A DNA stretch of 64,000 bases, taken from positions 95,440,723 to 95,504,722 of the forward strand of contig CM049309.1 in the NCBI GenBank assembly GCA_026874595.1. Reading direction: 5' to 3'. The notes below the pieces were generated by a model. It was given only the letters and a program-made list of their open reading frames with translations. It did not search any database and was not told where the DNA came from. The stretch is from Sipunculus nudus. Its lineage: Eukaryota > Annelida > Sipuncula > Golfingiida > Sipunculidae. Within the stretch, counting starts at the first letter, position 1, and each line of letters opens with the position of its first letter. Positions 11,801 through 28,313 of this stretch are shown here, piece after piece. The translations under genes were made by a program, and so were the position numbers.

Positions 11801-14800
11801 CATTAGAAGTAATTAAGGCTTACGACTAATAATACTTGAAAAGTAAGGCCTCCGATAAACAACACATGAGAAGTAATTAAGGCTTACGACTAATAATACT
11901 TGAAAAGAAAGGCCTCCGATTAAATACACATTAGAAGAAATTAAAGCTTACGACTAATAATAAATGAGAAGTAAGGCCTCCAATAAACAACACATGAGAA
12001 GTAATTAAGGCTAACGACTAATAATACCTCAGAAGTAAGGCCTCCGATAAACAACACATGAGAAGTAATTAAGTCTTACGACTAATAAAACATGAGATGT
12101 AAGGCCTCCGATAAACAACACATGAGAAGTAATTAAGGCTTACGACTAGTAATACTTGAAAAGTAAGGCCTCCGATTAAAAACACATATGAAGTAATATA
12201 GGCCGCCGATTAATAATAAATCAGAAGGAAGGCCTCCATATAAACAACACATGAGAAGTAATTAAGGCTTACGACTAATAAAACATGAGATGTAAGGCCT
12301 CCATATAACAACACATGAGAAGTAATTAAGGCTTACGACTAATAATATATGAGAAGTAAGGCCTCCGATAAACAACACATTAGAAGTAATTAAGGCTTAT
12401 GACTAATAATACTTGAAAAGTAAGGCCTCCGATTAAAAACACATATGAAATAATCAAGGCCGCCGATTAATAATACATCAGAAGGAAGGCCTCCATATAA
12501 ACAACACATGAGAAGTAATTAAGTCTTAGGACTAATAAAACATGAGATGTAAGGCCTCCGTTAAACAACACATGAGAAGTAATTAAGGCTTACGACTAAC
12601 AATACATGAGAAGTAAGGCCTCCGATAAACAACACATGAGAAGTAATTAAGGCTTACGACTAATAATATATGAGAAGTAAGGCCTCCGATAAACAACACA
12701 TTAGAAGTAATTAAGGCTTACGACTAATAATATATGAGAAGTAAGGCCTCCGATAAACAACACATTAGAAGTAATTAAGGCTTACGACTAATAATATATG
12801 AGAAGTAAGGCCTCCGATAAACAACACATTAGAAGTAATTAAGGCTTACGACTAATAATATGTGAGCAGTAAGGCCTCCGATAAACAACACATTAGAAGT
12901 AATTAAGGCTTACGACTTAAAATACATGAGAAGGAAGGCCTCCATATAAACAACACATGAGAAGTAGTTAAGGCTTACGACTAATGATACATGAGAGGTA
13001 AGGCCTCCCAAAAACAACACATAATAAGTAATTAAGGCTTTCGACTAATAATACATGAGAAGTAAGGCCTCCCAATAACAAGACATGAGAAGTAATTAAG
13101 GCTTACGACTAATAATACATGAGAAGTAAGGCCTCCGATAAACAACACATTAGAAGTAATAAAGGCTTACGACTAATAATATATGAGAAGTAAGGCCTCC
13201 GATAAACAACACATTAGAAGTAATTAAGGCTTACGACTAAAAATACATGAGAAGGAAGGCCTCCATATAAACAACACATGAGAAGTAATTAATCGATAAA
13301 TGAGAGGAAAGGCCTCCGATAAACAACACATCAGAAGTAATTAAGGTTTACGACTAATAATATATGAGAAGTAAGGCCTCCGATAAACAACACATTAGAA
13401 GTAATTAAGGCTTACGACTAATAATATATGAGAAGTAAGGCCTCCGATAAACAACACATGAGAAGTAATTAAGGCTAACGACTAATAATACCTCAGAAGT
13501 AAGGCCTCCGATTAAAAACACATATGAAGTAATCAAGGCCGCCGATTAATAATAAATCAGAAGGAAGGCCTCCATATAAACAACACATGAGAAGTAATTA
13601 AGGCTTACGACTAATAAAACATGAGATGTAAGGCCTCCATATAAACAACACATGAGAAGTAATTAAGTCTTACGACTAATAAAACATGAGATGACAGGCC
13701 TCCGATAAACAACACATTAGAAGTAATTAAGGCTTACGACTTATAATACTTGAAAAGTAAGGCCTCCGATTAAAAACACATATGAAGTAATCAAGGCCGC
13801 CGATTAATAATACATCAGAAGGAAGGCCTCCATATAAACAACACATGAGAAGTAATTAAGTCTTACGACTAACAAAACATGAGATGTAAGGCCTCCGTTA
13901 AACAACACATGAGAAGTAATTAAGGCTTACGACTAATAATACATGAGAAGTAAGGCCTCCGATAAACAACACATGAGAAGTAATTAAGGCTTACGACTAA
14001 TAATATATGAGAAGTAAGGCCTCCGATAAACAACACAATAGAAGTAATTAAGGCTTACGACTAATAATATATGAGAAGTAAGGCCTCCGATAAACAACAC
14101 ATTAGAAGTAGTTAAGGCTTACGACTAATAATATATGAGAAGTAAGGCCTCCGATAAACAACACATAAGAAGTAATTAAGGCTTACGACTAATAATACAT
14201 GAGAAGTAAGGCCTCTGATAAACAACACATTAGAAGTAATTAAGGCTTACGACGAATAATATATGAGAAGTAAGGCCTCCGATAAACAACACAGGAGAAG
14301 TAATAATTTAAAGTCTTACGACAAATAAAACATGAGAAGTAAGGCCTCCGTTAAACAACACATGAGAAGAAATTAAGGCTAACGACTAATAATACCTCAG
14401 AAGTAAGGCCTGCGATAAACAACACATGAGAAGTAATCAAGGCCGCCGATTAATAATACCTCAGAAGGGAGGCCTCCATATACACAACACATTAGAAGTA
14501 ATTAAGGCTTACAACTAATAATACTTGAAAAGTAAGGCCTCCGATAAACAACACATGAGAAGTAATTAAGGCTTACGACTAATAATACTTGAAAAGAAAG
14601 GCCTCCGATTAAATACACATTAGAAGTAATTAAAGCTTACGACTAATAATATATGAGAAGTAAGGCCTCCAATAAACAACACATGAGAAGTAATTAAGGC
14701 TAACGACTAATAATACCTCAGAAGTAAGGCCTCCGATAAACAACACATGAGAAGTAATTAAGTCTTACGACTAATAAAACATGAGATGTAAGGCCTCCGT

Positions 14801-15439
14801 TAAACAACACATTAGAAGTAATTAAGGCTTACAACTAATGATATATATGAGATGTAAGGCCTCCGTTAAACAACACATTAGATGTAATTAAGTCTTACGA
14901 CTAATAAAACATGAGAAGTAAGGCCTCCGTTAAACAACACATGAGAAGAAATTAAGGCTAACGACTAATAATACCTCAGAAGTAAGGCCTCCGATAAACA
15001 ACACATGAGAAGTAATTAAGTCTTACAACTAATGATATATATGAGATGTAAGGCCTCCGTTAAACAACACATGAGAAGTAATTAAGGCTAACGACTTATT
15101 ATACTTCAGAAGTAAGGCCTGCGATAAACAACACATGAGAAGTAATTAAGGCTTACGACTAGTAATACTTGAAAAGTAAGGCCTCCGATTAAAAACACAT
15201 ATGAAGTAATATAGGCCGCCGATTAATAATAAATCAGAAGGAAGGCCTCCATATAAACAACACATGAGAAGTAATTAAGGCTTACGACTAATAAAACATG
15301 AGATGTAAGGCCTCCATATAACAACACATGAGAAGTAATTAAGGCTTACGACTAATAATACATGAGAAGTAAGGCCTCCGATAAACAACACATGAGAAGT
15401 AATTAAGGCTTACGACTAATAATATATGAGAAGTAAGGC

Positions 15440-16050
15440 CTCCGATAAACAACACAATAGAAGTAATTAAGGCTTACGACTAATAATATATGAGAAGTAA
15501 GGCCTCCGATAAACAACACATGAGAAGTAATTAAGGCTTACGACTAATAATACATGAGAAGTAAGGCCTCCGATAAACAACACATGAGAAGTAATTAAGG
15601 CTTACGACTAATAATATATGAGAAGTAAGGCCTCCGATAAACAACACAATAGAAGTAATTAAGGCTTACGACTAATAATATATGAGAAGTAAGGCCTCCG
15701 ATAAACAACACATGAGAAGTAATTAAGGCTTACGACTAATAATATATGAGAAGTAAGGCCTCCGATAAACAACACAATAGAAGTAATTAAGGCTTACGAC
15801 TAATAATACATGAGAAGTAAGGCCTCCGATAAACAACACATGAGAAGTAATTAAGGCTTACGACTAATAATATATGAGAAGTAAGGCCTCCGATAAACAA
15901 CACAATAGAAGTAATTAAGGCTTACGACTAATAATATATGAGAAGTAAGGCCTCCGATAAACAACACATGAGAAGTAATTAAGGCTTACGACAAATAAAA
16001 CATGAGAAGTAAGGCCTCCGATAAACAACACAATAGAAGTAATTAAGGCT
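15440..16050. repeat. 128-bp higher-order repeat in family B
   Basis: A marker variant (CACAATAG in place of CACATTAG or CACATGAG) recurs at 15453, 15645, 15773, 15901 and 16029. The spacings are 192, 128, 128 and 128 bases, that is three and then two 64-bp units. This marks local amplification of a two-unit block. Confidence 0.8.
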
Positions 16051-19000
16051 TACGACTAATAATATATGAGAAGTAAGACCTCCGATAAACAACACAGGAG
16101 AAGTAATAATTTAAAGTCTTACGACAAATAAAACATGAGAAGTAAGGCCTCCGTTAAACAACACATGAGAAGAAATTAAGGCTAACGACTAATAATACCT
16201 CAGAAGTAAGGCCTCCGATAAACAACACATGAGAAGTAATTAAGTCTTACAACTAATGATATATATGAGATGTAAGGCCTCCGTTAAACAACACATGAGA
16301 AGTAATTAAGGCTAACGACTTATTATACTTCAGAAGTAAGGCCTGCGATAAACAACACATGAGAAGTAATTAAGGCTTACGACTAGTAATACTTGAAAAG
16401 TAAGGCCTCCGATTAAAAACACATATGAAGTAATATAGGCCGCCGATTAATAATAAATCAGAAGGAAGGCCTCCATATAAACAACACATGAGAAGTAATT
16501 AAGGCTTACGACTAATAAAACATGAGATGTAAGGCCTCCATATAACAACACATGAGAAGTAATTAAGGCTTACGACTAATAATACATGAGAAGTAAGGCC
16601 TCCGATAAACAACACATGAGAAGTAATTAAGGCTTACGACTAATAATATATGAGAAGTAAGGCCTCCGATAAACAACACAATAGAAGTAATTAAGGCTTA
16701 CGACTAATAATATATGAGAAGTAAGACCTCCGATAAACAACACATTAGAAGTAGTTAAGGCTTACGACTAATAATATATGAGAAGTAAGGCCTCCGATAA
16801 ACAACACATAAGAAGTAATTAAGGCTTACGACTAATAATACATGAGAAGTAAGGCCTCTGATAAACAACACATTAGAAGTAATTAAGGCTTACGACGAAT
16901 AATATATGAGAAGTAAGGCCTCCGATAAACAACACAGGAGAAGTAATAATTTAAAGTCTTACGACTAATAAAACATGAGAAGTAAGGCCTCCGTTAAACA
17001 ACACATGAGAAGAAATTAAGGCTAACGACTAATAATACCTCAGAAGTAAGGCCTGCGATAAACAACACATGAGAAGTAATCAAGGCCGCCGATTAATAAT
17101 ACCTCAGAAGGGAGGCCTCCATATACACAACACATTAGAAGTAATTAAGGCTTACAACTAATAATACTTGAAAAGTAAGGCCTCCGATAAACAACACATG
17201 AGAAGTAATTAAGGCTTACGACTAATAATACTTGAAAAGAAAGGCCTCCGATTAAATACACATTAGAAGTAATTAAAGCTTACGACTAATAATATATGAG
17301 AAGTAAGGCCTCCAATAAACAACACATGAGAAGTAATTAAGGCTAACGACTAATAATACCTCAGAAGTAAGGCCTCCGATAAACAACACATGAGAAGTAA
17401 TTAAGTCTTACGACTAATAAAACATGAGATGTAAGGCCTCCGATAAACAACACATTAGAAGTAATTAAGGCTTACGACTAATTATATATGAGAAGTAAGG
17501 CCTCTGATAAACAACACATGAGAAGTAATTAAGTCTTATGACTAATAAAACATGAGATGTAAGGCCTCCGATAAACAACACATTAGATGTAATTAAGGCT
17601 TGCGACTAATAATACATGAGAAGTAAGGCCTCCGATAAACAACACATGAGAAGTAATTAAGTCTTACGACTAATGATATATATGAGATGTAAGGCCTCCG
17701 TTAAACAACACATGAGAAGTAATTAAGGCTAACGACTTATTATACTTCAGAAGTAAGGCCTGCGATAAACAACACATGAGAAGTAATTAAGGCTTACGAC
17801 TAGTAATACTTGAAAAGTAAGGCCTCCGATTAAAAACACATATGAAGTAATATAGGCCGCCGATTAATAATAAATCAGAAGGAAGGCCTCCATATAAACA
17901 ACACATGAGAAGTAATTAAGGCTTACGACTAATAAAACATGAGATGTAAGGCCTCCATATAACAACACATGAGAAGTAATTAAGGCTTACGACTAATAAT
18001 ATATGAGAAGTAAGGCCTCCGATAAACAACACATTAGAAGTAATTAAGGCTTACGACTAATAATACTTGAAAAGTAAGGCCTCCGATTAAAAACACATAT
18101 GAAATAATCAAGGCCGCCGATTAATAATACATCAGAAGGAAGGCCTCCATATAAACAACACATGAGAAGTAATTAAGTCTTAGGACTAATAAAACATGAG
18201 ATGTAAGGCCTCCGTTAAACAACACATGAGAAGTAATTAAGGCTTACGACTAACAATACATGAGAAGTAAGGCCTCCGATAAACAACACATTAGAAGTAG
18301 TTAAGGCTTACGACTAATAATATATGAGAAGTAAGGCCTCCGATAAACAACACATAAGAAGTAATTAAGGCTTACGACTAATTATATATGAGAAGTAAGG
18401 CCTCTGATAAACAACACATTAGAAGTAATTAAGGCTTACGACGAATAATATATGAGAAGTAAGGCCTCCGATAAACAACACAGGAGAAGTAATAAAGTCT
18501 TACGACTAATAAAACATGAGAAGTAAGGCCTCCGTTAAACAACACATGAGAAGAAATTAAGGCTAACGACTAATAATACCTCAGAAGTAAGGCCTGGGAT
18601 AAACAACACATGAGAAGTAATTAAGGCTTACGACTAATAATACTTGAAAAGTAAGGCCTCCGATTAAAAACACATATGAAGTAATCACGGCCGCCGATTA
18701 ATAATACATCAGAAGGAAGGCCTCCATATAAACAACACATGAGAAGTAATTAAGTCTTACGACTAATAAAACATGAGATGTAAGGCCTCCGATAAACAAC
18801 ACATGAGTAGTAATTTAGGCTTACGACTAATAAATCATGAGATGTAAGGCCTCCGTAAAACAACACATTAGAAGTAATTTAGGCTTACGACTAATAATAC
18901 ATGATATGTAAGGCCTCCGATAAACAACACATTAGAAGTAATTAAGGCTTACGACTAATAATATATGAGAAGTAAGGCCTCCGATAAACAACACATTAGA

Positions 19001-22000
19001 AGTAATTAAGGCTTACGACTAATAATATATGAGAAGTAAGGCCTCCGATAAACAACACATGACAAGTAATTAAGGCTAACGACTAATAATACCTCAGAAG
19101 TAAGGCCTCCGATTAAAAACACATATGAAGTAATCAAGGCCGCCGATTAATAATAAATCAGAAGGAAGGCCTCCATATAAACAACACATGAGAAGTAATT
19201 AAGGCTTACGACTAATAAAACATGAGATGTAAGGCCTCCATATAAACAACACATGAGAAGTAATTAAGTCTTACGACTAATAAAACATGAGATGACAGGC
19301 CTCCGATAAACAACACATTAGAAGTAATCACGGCCGCCGATTAATAATACATCAGAAGGAAGGCCTCCATATAAACAACACATGAGAAGTAATTAAGTCT
19401 TACGACTAATAAAACATGAGATGTAAGGCCTCCGATAAACAACACATTAGAAGTAGTTAAGGCTTACCACTAATAATATATGAGAAGTAAGGCCTCCGAT
19501 AAACAACACATAAGAAGTAATTAAGGCTTACGACTAATAATACATGAGAAGTAAGGCCTCTGATAAACAACACATTAGAAGTAATTAAGGCTTACGACGA
19601 ATAATATATGAGAAGTAAGGCCTCCGATAAACAACACAGGAGAAGTAATAAAGTCTTACGACTAATAAAACATGAGAAGTAAGGCCTCCGTTAAACAACA
19701 CATGAGAAGAAATTAAGGCTAACGACTAATAATACCTCAGAAGTAAGGCCTGGGATAAACAACACATGAGAAGTAATTAAGGCTTACGACTAATAATACT
19801 TGAAAAGTAAGGCCTCCGATTAAAAACACATATGAAGTAATCACGGCCGCCAATTAATAATACATCAGAAGGAAGGCCTCCATATAAACAACACATGAGA
19901 AGTAATTAAGTCTTACGACTAATAAAACATGAGATGTAAGGCCTCCGATAAACAACACATGAGTAGTAATTTAGGCTTACGACTAATAAATCATGAGATG
20001 TAAGGCCTCCGTAAAACAACACATTAGAAGTAATTTAGGCTTACGACTAATAATACATGATAAGTAAGGCCTCCGATAAACAACACATTAGAAGTAATTA
20101 AGGCTTACGACTAATAATATATGAGAAATAAGGCCTCCAAAAAAATAACAAATGAGAAGTAATTAAGTCTTACGACTAATAAAAAATGAGAAGTAAGGCC
20201 TCCATTAAACAACACATGAGAAGTCATTAAGGCTAACGACTAATAATACCTCAGAAGTAAGGCCTGCGATAAACAACACATGGGAAGTAATTAAAGCTTA
20301 AGACTAATAATATATGAGAAATAAGGTCTCTGATAAACAACACATGAGAAGTAATTAAGTCTTACGACTAATAATACATGAGAAGTAAGGCCTCCGATAA
20401 ACAACACATTAGAAGTAATTAAGGCTTACGACTAATAATATATGAGAAGTAAGGCCTCCGATAAAGAACACAGGAGAAGTAATTAAGTCTTACGACTAAT
20501 AAAACATGAGAAGTAAGGCCTGCGATAAACAACACATGAGAAGTAATTAAGGCTTACGACTAATAATACTTGAAAAGTAAGGCCTACGATTAAAAACACA
20601 TATGAAGTAATCACGGCCGCCGATTAATAATACATCAGAAGGAAGGCCTCCATATAAACAACACATGAGAAGTAATTAAGTCTTACGACTAATAAAACAT
20701 GAGATGTAAGGCCTCTGTGAAACAACACATGAGAAGTAATTAAGTCTTACGACTAATAAAACATGAGATGCAAGGCCTCCGTGAAACAACACATGAGTAG
20801 TAATTAAGGCTTACGACTAATAAAACATGAGATGTAAGGCCTATGTTAAACAACACATTAGAAGTAATTTAGGCTTACGACTAATAATACATGATAAGTA
20901 AGGCCTCCGATAAACAACACATTAGAAGTAATTAAGTCTTACGACTAATAAAACATGATATGTAAGGCCTCCGTGAAACAACACATGAGTAGTAATTAAG
21001 GCTTACGACTAATAAAACATGAGAAGTAAGGCCTCTGATAAACAACACATGAGAAGTAATTCAGGCTTACGACTAATAATACATGAGAAGATAGGCTTCC
21101 CAAAAACAAGACATGAGAAGTAATTAAGGCTTACGACTTATAATACATGAGAAGTAAGGCCTCTGATAAACAATTAACACATTAGAAGTAATTAAGGCTT
21201 ATAACTAAAAATACATGAGAAGGAAGGCCTCCATATAAACAACACATGAGAAGTAATTAAGGCTTTCGACTAATAATATATGAGAATTAGTAAGGCCTCC
21301 GATAAACAACACATGAGAAGTAATTAAGGCTTACGACTAATAATACATGAGAAGATAGGCTTCCCGAAAACAAGACATGAGAAGTAATTAAGGCTAACGA
21401 CTTATTATACTTCAGAAGTAAGGCCTGCGATAAACAACACATGAGAAGTAATTAAGGCTTACGACTAGTAATACTTGAAAAGTAAGGCCTCCGATTAAAA
21501 ACACATATGAAGAAATATAGGCCGCCGATTAATAATAAATCAGAAGGAAGGCCTCCATATAAACAACACATGAGAAGTAATTAAGGCTTTCGACTAATAA
21601 AACATGAGATGTAAGGCCTCCATATAACAACACATGAGAAGTAATTAAGGCTTACGACTAATAATATATGAGAAGTAAGGCCTCCGATAAACAACACATT
21701 AGAAGTAATTAAGGCTTACGACTAATAATATATGAGCAGTAAGGCCTCCGATAAACAACACATTAGAAGTAATTAAGGCTTACGACTAATAATATATGAG
21801 CAGTAAGGCCTCCGATAAACAACACATTAGAAGTAATTAAGGCTTACGACTTAAAATACATGAGAAGGAAGGCCTCCATATAAACAACACATGAGAAGTA
21901 GTTAAGGCTTACGACTAATGATACATGAGAGGTAAGGCCTCCCAAAAACAACACATAATAAGTAATTAAGGCTTTCGACTAATAATACATGAGAAGTAAG

Positions 22001-25000
22001 GCCTCCCAATAACAAGACATGAGAAGTAATTAAGGCTTATGACTAATAATACATGAGAAGTAAGGCCTCCGATAAACAACACATTAGAAGTAATTAAGGC
22101 TTACGACTAATAATATATGAGAAGTAAGGCCTCCGATAAACAACACATTAGAAGTAATTAAGGCTTACGACTAAAAATACATGAGAAGGAAGGCCTCCAT
22201 ATAAACAACACATGAGAAGTAATTAATCGATAAATGAGAAGAAAGGCCTCCGATAAACAACACATGAGAAGTAATTAAGGTTTACGACTAATAATATATG
22301 AGAAGTAAGGCCTCCGATAAACAACACATTAGAAGTAATTAAGGCTTACGACTAATAATATATGAGAAGTAAGGCCTCCGATAAACAACACATGAGAAGT
22401 AATTAAGGCTAACGACTAATAATACCTCAGAAGTAAGGCCTCCGATTAAAAACACATATGAAGTAATCAAGGCCGCCGATTAATAATAAATCAGAAGGAA
22501 GGCCTCCATATAAACAACACATGAGAAGTAATTAAGGCTTATGACTAATAAAACATGAGATGTAAGGCCTCCATATAAACAACACATGAGAAGTAATTAA
22601 GTCTTACGACTAATAAAACATGAGATGACAGGCCTCCGATAAACAACACATTAGAAGTAATTAAGGCTTACGACTTATAATACTTGAAAAGTAAGGCCTC
22701 CGATTAAAAACACATATGAAGTAATCAAGGCCGCCGATTAATAATACATCAGAAGGAAGGCCTCCATATAAACAACACATGAGAAGTAATTAAGTCTTAC
22801 GACTAACAAAACATGAGATGTAAGGCCTCTGTTAAACAACACATGAGAAGTAATTAAGGCTTACGACTAATAATACATGAGAAGTAAGGCCTCCGATAAA
22901 CAACACATGAGAAGTAATTAAGGCTTACGACTAATAATATATGAGAAGTAAGGCCTCCGATAAACAACACAGGAGAAGTAATAAAGTCTTACGACTAATA
23001 AAACATGAGAAGTAAGGCCTCCGTTAAACAACACATGAGAAGAAATTAAGGCTAACGACTAATAATATATGAGAAGTAAGGCCTCCGATAAAGAACACAG
23101 GAGAAGTAATTAAGTCTTACGACTAATAAAACATGAGAAGTAAGGCCTGCGATAAACAACACATGAGAAGTAATTAAGGCTTACGACTAATAATACTTGA
23201 AAAGTAAGGCCTACGATAAAGAACACATGAGAAGTAATTAAGGCTTACGACTAATAATACTTGAAAAGTAAGGCCTACGATTAAAAACACATATGAAGTA
23301 ATCACGGCCGCCGATTAATAATACATCAGAAGGAAGGCCTCCATATAAACAACACATGAGAAGTAATTAAGTCTTTCGACTAATAAAACATGAGATGTAA
23401 GGCCTCTGTGAAACAACACATGAGAAGTAATTAAGTCTTACGACTAATAAAACATGAGATGTAAGGCCTCCGTGAAACAACACATGAGTAGTAATTAAGG
23501 CTTACGACTAATAAAACATGAGATGTAAGGCCTATGTTAAACAACACATTAGAAGTAATTTAGGCTTAAGACTAATAATACATGATAAGTAAGGCCTCCG
23601 ATAAACAACACATTAGAAGTAATTAAGTCTTACGACTAATAAAACATGATATGTAAGGCCTCCGTGAAACAACACATGAGTAGTAATTAAGGCTTACGAC
23701 TAATAAAACATGAGAAGTAAGGCCTCTGATAAACAACACATGAGAAGTAATTCAAGCTTACGACTAATAATACATGAGAAGATAGGCTTCCCGAAAACAA
23801 GACATGAGAAGTAATTAAGGCTTACGACTTATAATACATGAGAAGTAAGGCCTCTGATAAAAAATTAACACATTAGAAGTAATTAAGGCTTATAACTAAA
23901 AATACATGAGAAGGAAGGCCTCCATATAAACAACACATGAGAAGTAATTAAGGCTTACAACTAATAATACATGAGAAGATAGGCTTCCCGAAAACAAGAC
24001 ATGAGAAGTAATTAAGGCTTACGACTTATAATACATGAGAAGTAAGACCTCCGTTAAACAACACATGAGAAGTAATTAAGGCTTACGACTAATAATATAT
24101 GAGAAGTAATTAAGGCCTCCTATAAACAACACATTAGAAGTAATTAAGGCTTACGACTAATAATACTTGAAAAGTAAGGCCTCCAATTAAAAACACATAT
24201 AAAGTAATCAAGGCCGCCGATAAATAATACATCAGAAGGAAGGCCTCCATATAAACAACACATGAGAAGCAATTAAGTCTTACCACTAATAATATATGAG
24301 AAGTAAGGCCTCCGTAAAACAACACATGAGAAGTAATTAAGGCTAACGACTAATAATACCTCAAAAGTAAGGCCTGCGATAAACAACAGTAATCAAGGCC
24401 GCCGATTAATAATACCTCAGAAGGAAGGCCTCCATATAATGAACACATGAGAAGTAATTAAGGCTAACGACTAATAATACCTCAGAAGTAAGGCCTCCGT
24501 TAAACAACACATGAGAAGTAATCAAGGCTTACGACTAATAATACATGAGAAGTAAGGCCTCCGATAAACAACACATTAGAAGTAATTAAGGCTTATGACT
24601 AATAATACTTGAAAATTAAGAAAGGCCTCCCATAAACAACACATTAGAAGAAATTAAGGCTTAAGACTAATAATACATGAGAAGTAAGGCCTCCGATAAA
24701 TAACACATTAGAAGTAATTAAGGCTTACGACTAATAATACTTGAAAAGTAAGGCCTCCATTTAAAAACACATATGAAGTAATCAAGGCCGCCGATTAATA
24801 ATACATCAGAAGGAAGGCCTCCATATAAACAACACATGAGAAGTAATTAAGTCTTACGACTAATAATATATGAGAAGTAAGGCCTCCGTTAAACAACAAA
24901 TGAGAAGTAATTAAGGCTAACGACTAATAATACCTCAGAAGTAAGGCCTGCGATATACAACACATGAGGACTTAAGTAATCAAGGCCGCCGATTAATAAT

Positions 25001-28000
25001 ACCTCAGAAGGAAGGCCTCCATATAAACAACACATTAGAAGTAATTAAGGCTTACGACTAATAATACTTGAAAAGTAAGGCCTCCGATAAACAACACATG
25101 AGAAGTAATTAAGGCTTACGACTAATAATACTTGAAAAGTAAGGCCTCTGATTAAAAACACATTAGAAGTAATTAAGGCTTACGACTAATAATATATGAG
25201 AAGTAAGGCCCCCGATAAACAACACATGAGAAGTAATTAAGGCTAACGACTAATAATACCTCAGAAGTAAGGCCTCAGATAAACAACACATGAGAAGTAA
25301 TTAAGTCTTACGACTAATAAAACATGAGATGTAAGGCCTCCGATAAACAACACATTAGAAGTAATTAAGGCTTACGACTAATAATACATGAGAAGTAAGG
25401 CCTCTGATAAACAACACATAAGGTAAATTAAGTCTTACGAGTAATGATATATGTTATGTAAGGCCTCCGTTAAACAACACATGAGAAGTAATTAAGGCTA
25501 ACGACTAATTATACTTCAGAAGTAAGGCCTGCGATAAACAACACATGAGAAGTAATAAAGGCTTACGCTTAATTATACTTGAAAAGTAAGGCCTCCGATT
25601 AAAAAGACATATGAAGTAATCAAGGCCGCCGATTAATAATACATCAGAAGGAAGGCCTCCATATAAACAACACATGAGAAGTAATTAAGTCTTAGGACTA
25701 ATAAAACATGAGATGTAAGGCCTCAATTAAACAAAACATGAGAAGTAATTAAGGCTTACGACTAATAATACATGAGAAGTTAGGCCTCCGATAAACAACA
25801 AATGAGAAGTAATTAAGGCTTACGACTAATAATATATGAGAAGTAAGGCCTCCGATTAACAACACATTAGAAGTAATTAAGGCTTACGACTAATAAAACA
25901 TGAAAGGTAAGGCCTACGATAAACAACACATTTGAAGTAATTAAGGCTTACGACTAATAATACTTGAAAAGTAAGGCCCCTGATTAAAAACACATATGAA
26001 GTGATCAAGGCGGCCGATTAATAATACATCAGAAGGAAGGCCTCCATATAAACAACACATGAGAAGTAATTAAGTCTTACGACTAATAAAACATGAGATG
26101 TAAGGCCTCCGTTAAACAGCACATGAGAATTAATGCTTACGACTAATAATACATGAAAAGTAAGGCCTCTGATAAACAACACATTAGAAGTAATTAAGGC
26201 TTACGACTAATAATACTTGAAAAGTAAGGCCTCTGATTAAAAACACATATGAAGTAATCAAGGTCGCCGATTAATAATACATCAGAAGGAAGGCCTCCAT
26301 ATAAACAACACATGAGAAGTAATTAAGGCGTACGACTAATAATATATGAGAATAAGGCCTCCGATAAACAACACATTAGAAGTAATTAAGGCTTACGACT
26401 TATAATACATGAGAAGTAAGGCCTCCGATAAACAACACATTAGAAGTAATTAAGGCTTACGACTAATAATACTTGAAAAGTAAGGCCTCCGATTAAAAAC
26501 ACATATGAAGTAATCAAGGCCGCCGATTAATAATACCTCAGAAGGAAGGCCTCCATATAAACAACACATGAGAAGTAATTAAAGCTAACGACTAACAATA
26601 CCTCAGAAGTAAGGCCTCCGTTAAACAACACATGAGAAGTAATCAAGGCTTACGACTAATAATACATGAGAAGTAAGGCCTCCATATAAACAACACATGA
26701 GAAGTAATTAAGTCTTACGACTAATAATATATGAGAAGTAAGGCCTCCATTAAACAACACATGAGAAGTAATTAAGGCTAACGACTAATAATACCTCAGA
26801 AGTAAGGCCTGCGATAAACAACACATGAGAAGTAATCAAGGCCGCCGATTAATAATACCTCAGAAGGGAGGCCTCCATATAAACAATTAACACATTAGAA
26901 GTAATTAAGGCTTACGACTAATAATACTTGAAAAGTAAGGCCTCCGATAAACAACACAGGAGAAGTAATTAAGGCTTACGACTAATAATACTTGAAAAGA
27001 AAGGCCTCCGATTAAATACACATTAGAAGTAATTAAAGCTTACGACTAATAATATATGAGAAGTAAGGCCTCCAATAAACAACACATGAGAAGTAATTAA
27101 GGCTAACGACTAATAATACCTCAGAAGTAAGGCCTCCGATAAACAACACATGAGAAGTAATTAAGTCTTACGACTAATAAAACATGAGATGTAAGGCCTC
27201 CGATAAACAACACATTAGATGTAATTAAGGCTTACGACTAATTATACATGAGAAGTAAGGCCTCCGAGAAACAACACATGAGAAGTAATTAAGTCTTACG
27301 ACTAATGATATATGAGATGTAAGGCCTCCGTTAAACAACACATGAGAAGTAATTAAGGCTAACGACTTATTATACTTCAGAAGTAAGGCCTGCGATAAAC
27401 AACACATGAGAAGTAATTAAGGCTTACGACTAGAATTACTTGAAAAGTAATTAAGGCCTCCGATTAAAAACACATATGAATTAATATAGGCCGCCGATTG
27501 ATAATAAATCAGAAGGAAGGCCTCCATATAAACAACACATGAGAAGTAATTAAGGCTTACGACTAATAAAACATGAGATGTAAGGCCTCCATATAACAAC
27601 ACATGAAAAGTAATTAAGGCTTACGACTAATAATATATAAGAAGTAAGGCCTCCGATAAACAACACATTAGAAGTAATTAAGGCTTACGACTAATAATAC
27701 TTGAAAAGTAAGGCCTCCGATTAAAAACACATATGAAATAATCAAGGCCGCCGATTAATAATACATCAGAAGGAAGGCCTCCATATAAACAACACATGAG
27801 AAGTAATTAAGTCTTAGGACTAATAAAACATGAGATGTAAGGCCTCCGTTAAACAACACATGAGAAGTAATTAAGGCTTACGACTAATAATACATGAGAA
27901 GTTAGGCCTCCGATAAACAACACATGAGAAGTAATTAAGGCTTACGACTAATAATATATGAGAAGTAAGGCCTCCAATAAACAACACATTAGAAGTAATT

Positions 28001-28313
28001 AAGGCTTACGACTAATAATATATGAGAAGTAAGGCCTCAGATAAACAACACATTAGAAGTAATTAAGGCTTACGACTAATAATATATGAGCAGTAAGGCC
28101 TCCGATAAACAACACATTAGAAGTAATTAAGGCTTACGACTTAAAATACATGAGAAGGAAGGCCTCCATATAAACAACACATGAGAAGTAGTTAAGGCTT
28201 ACGACTAATGATACATGAGAGGTAAGGCCTCCCAAAAACAACACATAATAAGTAATTAAGGCTTTCGACTAATAATACATGAGAAGTAAGGCCTCCCAAT
28301 AACAAGACATGAG

